5,106 nucleotides of DNA, taken from Alphaproteobacteria bacterium (lineage in GTDB: Bacteria > Pseudomonadota > Alphaproteobacteria > Rickettsiales > JABCZZ01). Below, in pieces: positions 4,669 to 5,106 of the stretch. The DNA is taken from positions 1 through 5,106 of the forward strand of contig JABCZZ010000033.1 in the NCBI GenBank assembly GCA_013289445.1, written 5' to 3'. A model generated the notes under the pieces. The model made no database searches and was not told where the DNA came from. It worked only from the letters and a program-made list of their open reading frames with translations. A program made the translations under genes and the position numbers. Numbering within the stretch: the stretch's first letter is position 1; each line of letters begins with the position of its first letter.

Positions 4669-5106
4669 CTAATTAGCCTGACGACGCAGGAACGCCGGAA
4701 TTTCCAGATACTCGTCTTCTGCTGCCTTGGCGTTACGCTCGGCTACTTCCGCCTTGGGTTTTTCCACCACATGCAGCGCACGTTCAGGCTGCTCGGGTTT
4801 GGCGGTCAGTACGCGACCGACACCGGCCATCCGCTGGAAGAAACTCATCGCACCACTGCTGCCTGCGGTTTCACGCTCCGGCTGACTTGCCGGAGATTGA
4901 TCACGCGGTGAAATTTTTGTGGGCGCAGGCTGCGCGTCTTTCTTTGCCGTATAGACCGGCGGCTCTTCGGCCTGGCCGAAGAAACTGCGCTGTGCCGGCT
5001 GCGACGGCTGCGGACTGATAAAGCTGGGGCCGCGCGGCGCGCTCACAGCCGCAAGCTGTGCCTGCGATTCACCTTGCACCTGAGCAGCTGCACCCACTGA
5101 TGTCTG
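4669..5106 (-). CDS. ftsZ: Cell division protein FtsZ, C-terminal linker and tail (5' part lies outside the window)
   Basis: FtsZ is the tubulin-like GTPase that forms the division ring. Only the last 145 codons are present and the frame is open to the right edge, so the GTPase domain lies outside. The fragment is a disordered Pro/Gln/Ala/Ser-rich linker (about 1-85), a short block MSFFQRMAGVGR (87-98) resembling the (S)LF.RMTG segment found in alphaproteobacterial FtsZ linkers, then a charged stretch and the C-terminal peptide EYLEIPAFLRRQAN (132-145), which binds partners such as FtsA. The ending is intact, so this end of the gene looks functional. The apparent GTG start at 5097 is merely an internal Val codon. 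The membrane protein gene follows after 30 bp. Identification rests on the C-terminal peptide plus the linker character. A second FtsZ copy elsewhere in the genome cannot be excluded. Confidence 0.95.
   Translation of the reverse strand, partial: QTSVGAAAQVQGESQAQLAAVSAPRGPSFISPQPSQPAQRSFFGQAEEPPVYTAKKDAQPAPTKISPRDQSPASQPERETAGSSGAMSFFQRMAGVGRVLTAKPEQPERALHVVEKPKAEVAERNAKAAEDEYLEIPAFLRRQAN

Overview
The window looks like the chromosome of an alphaproteobacterium with middling GC content. The main evidence is the C-terminal peptide of FtsZ (LEIPAFLRRQAN), the AmpD-type amidase next to an RNase P RNA gene, and the first 31 codons of mraZ. Genus cannot be told from the sequence. No mobile element, CRISPR array or tRNA was seen.

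Minus strand, reading from the right edge to the left: the last 145 codons of ftsZ (linker plus C-terminal peptide); a 150-residue four-helix membrane protein of unknown function, 30 bp after ftsZ; an AmpD-like N-acetylmuramoyl-L-alanine amidase with a C-terminal peptidoglycan-binding domain, 10 bp further on; the RNase P RNA gene rnpB; and a 44-codon lipoprotein gene whose mature peptide is rich in Cys, His and Tyr. At the left edge, again on the minus strand, lies the start of mraZ, preceded by five TGGGA-type repeats at exact 10-bp spacing, which form a MraZ box.

Two plus-strand genes sit between the lipoprotein and mraZ. The first is a 483-residue TPR protein with a C-terminal glycosyltransferase-9-like domain. 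The second is a 228-residue mainly helical protein that I do not recognise. Both lack a Shine-Dalgarno sequence at the proper distance and carry a -10-like element 5 to 6 bp before the start codon, so both may be made from leaderless mRNAs.

The common theme is division and cell wall: ftsZ, a murein amidase, and mraZ as the usual first gene of the division and cell wall (dcw) cluster. The order is unusual: ftsZ, normally near the end of that cluster, here lies upstream of mraZ on the same strand. This suggests a split or permuted dcw cluster, or a second ftsZ copy. Nothing here amounts to a clearly new system. The best leads are the long MraZ box, the two possible leaderless genes, the ftsZ-linked membrane protein and the tiny lipoprotein.
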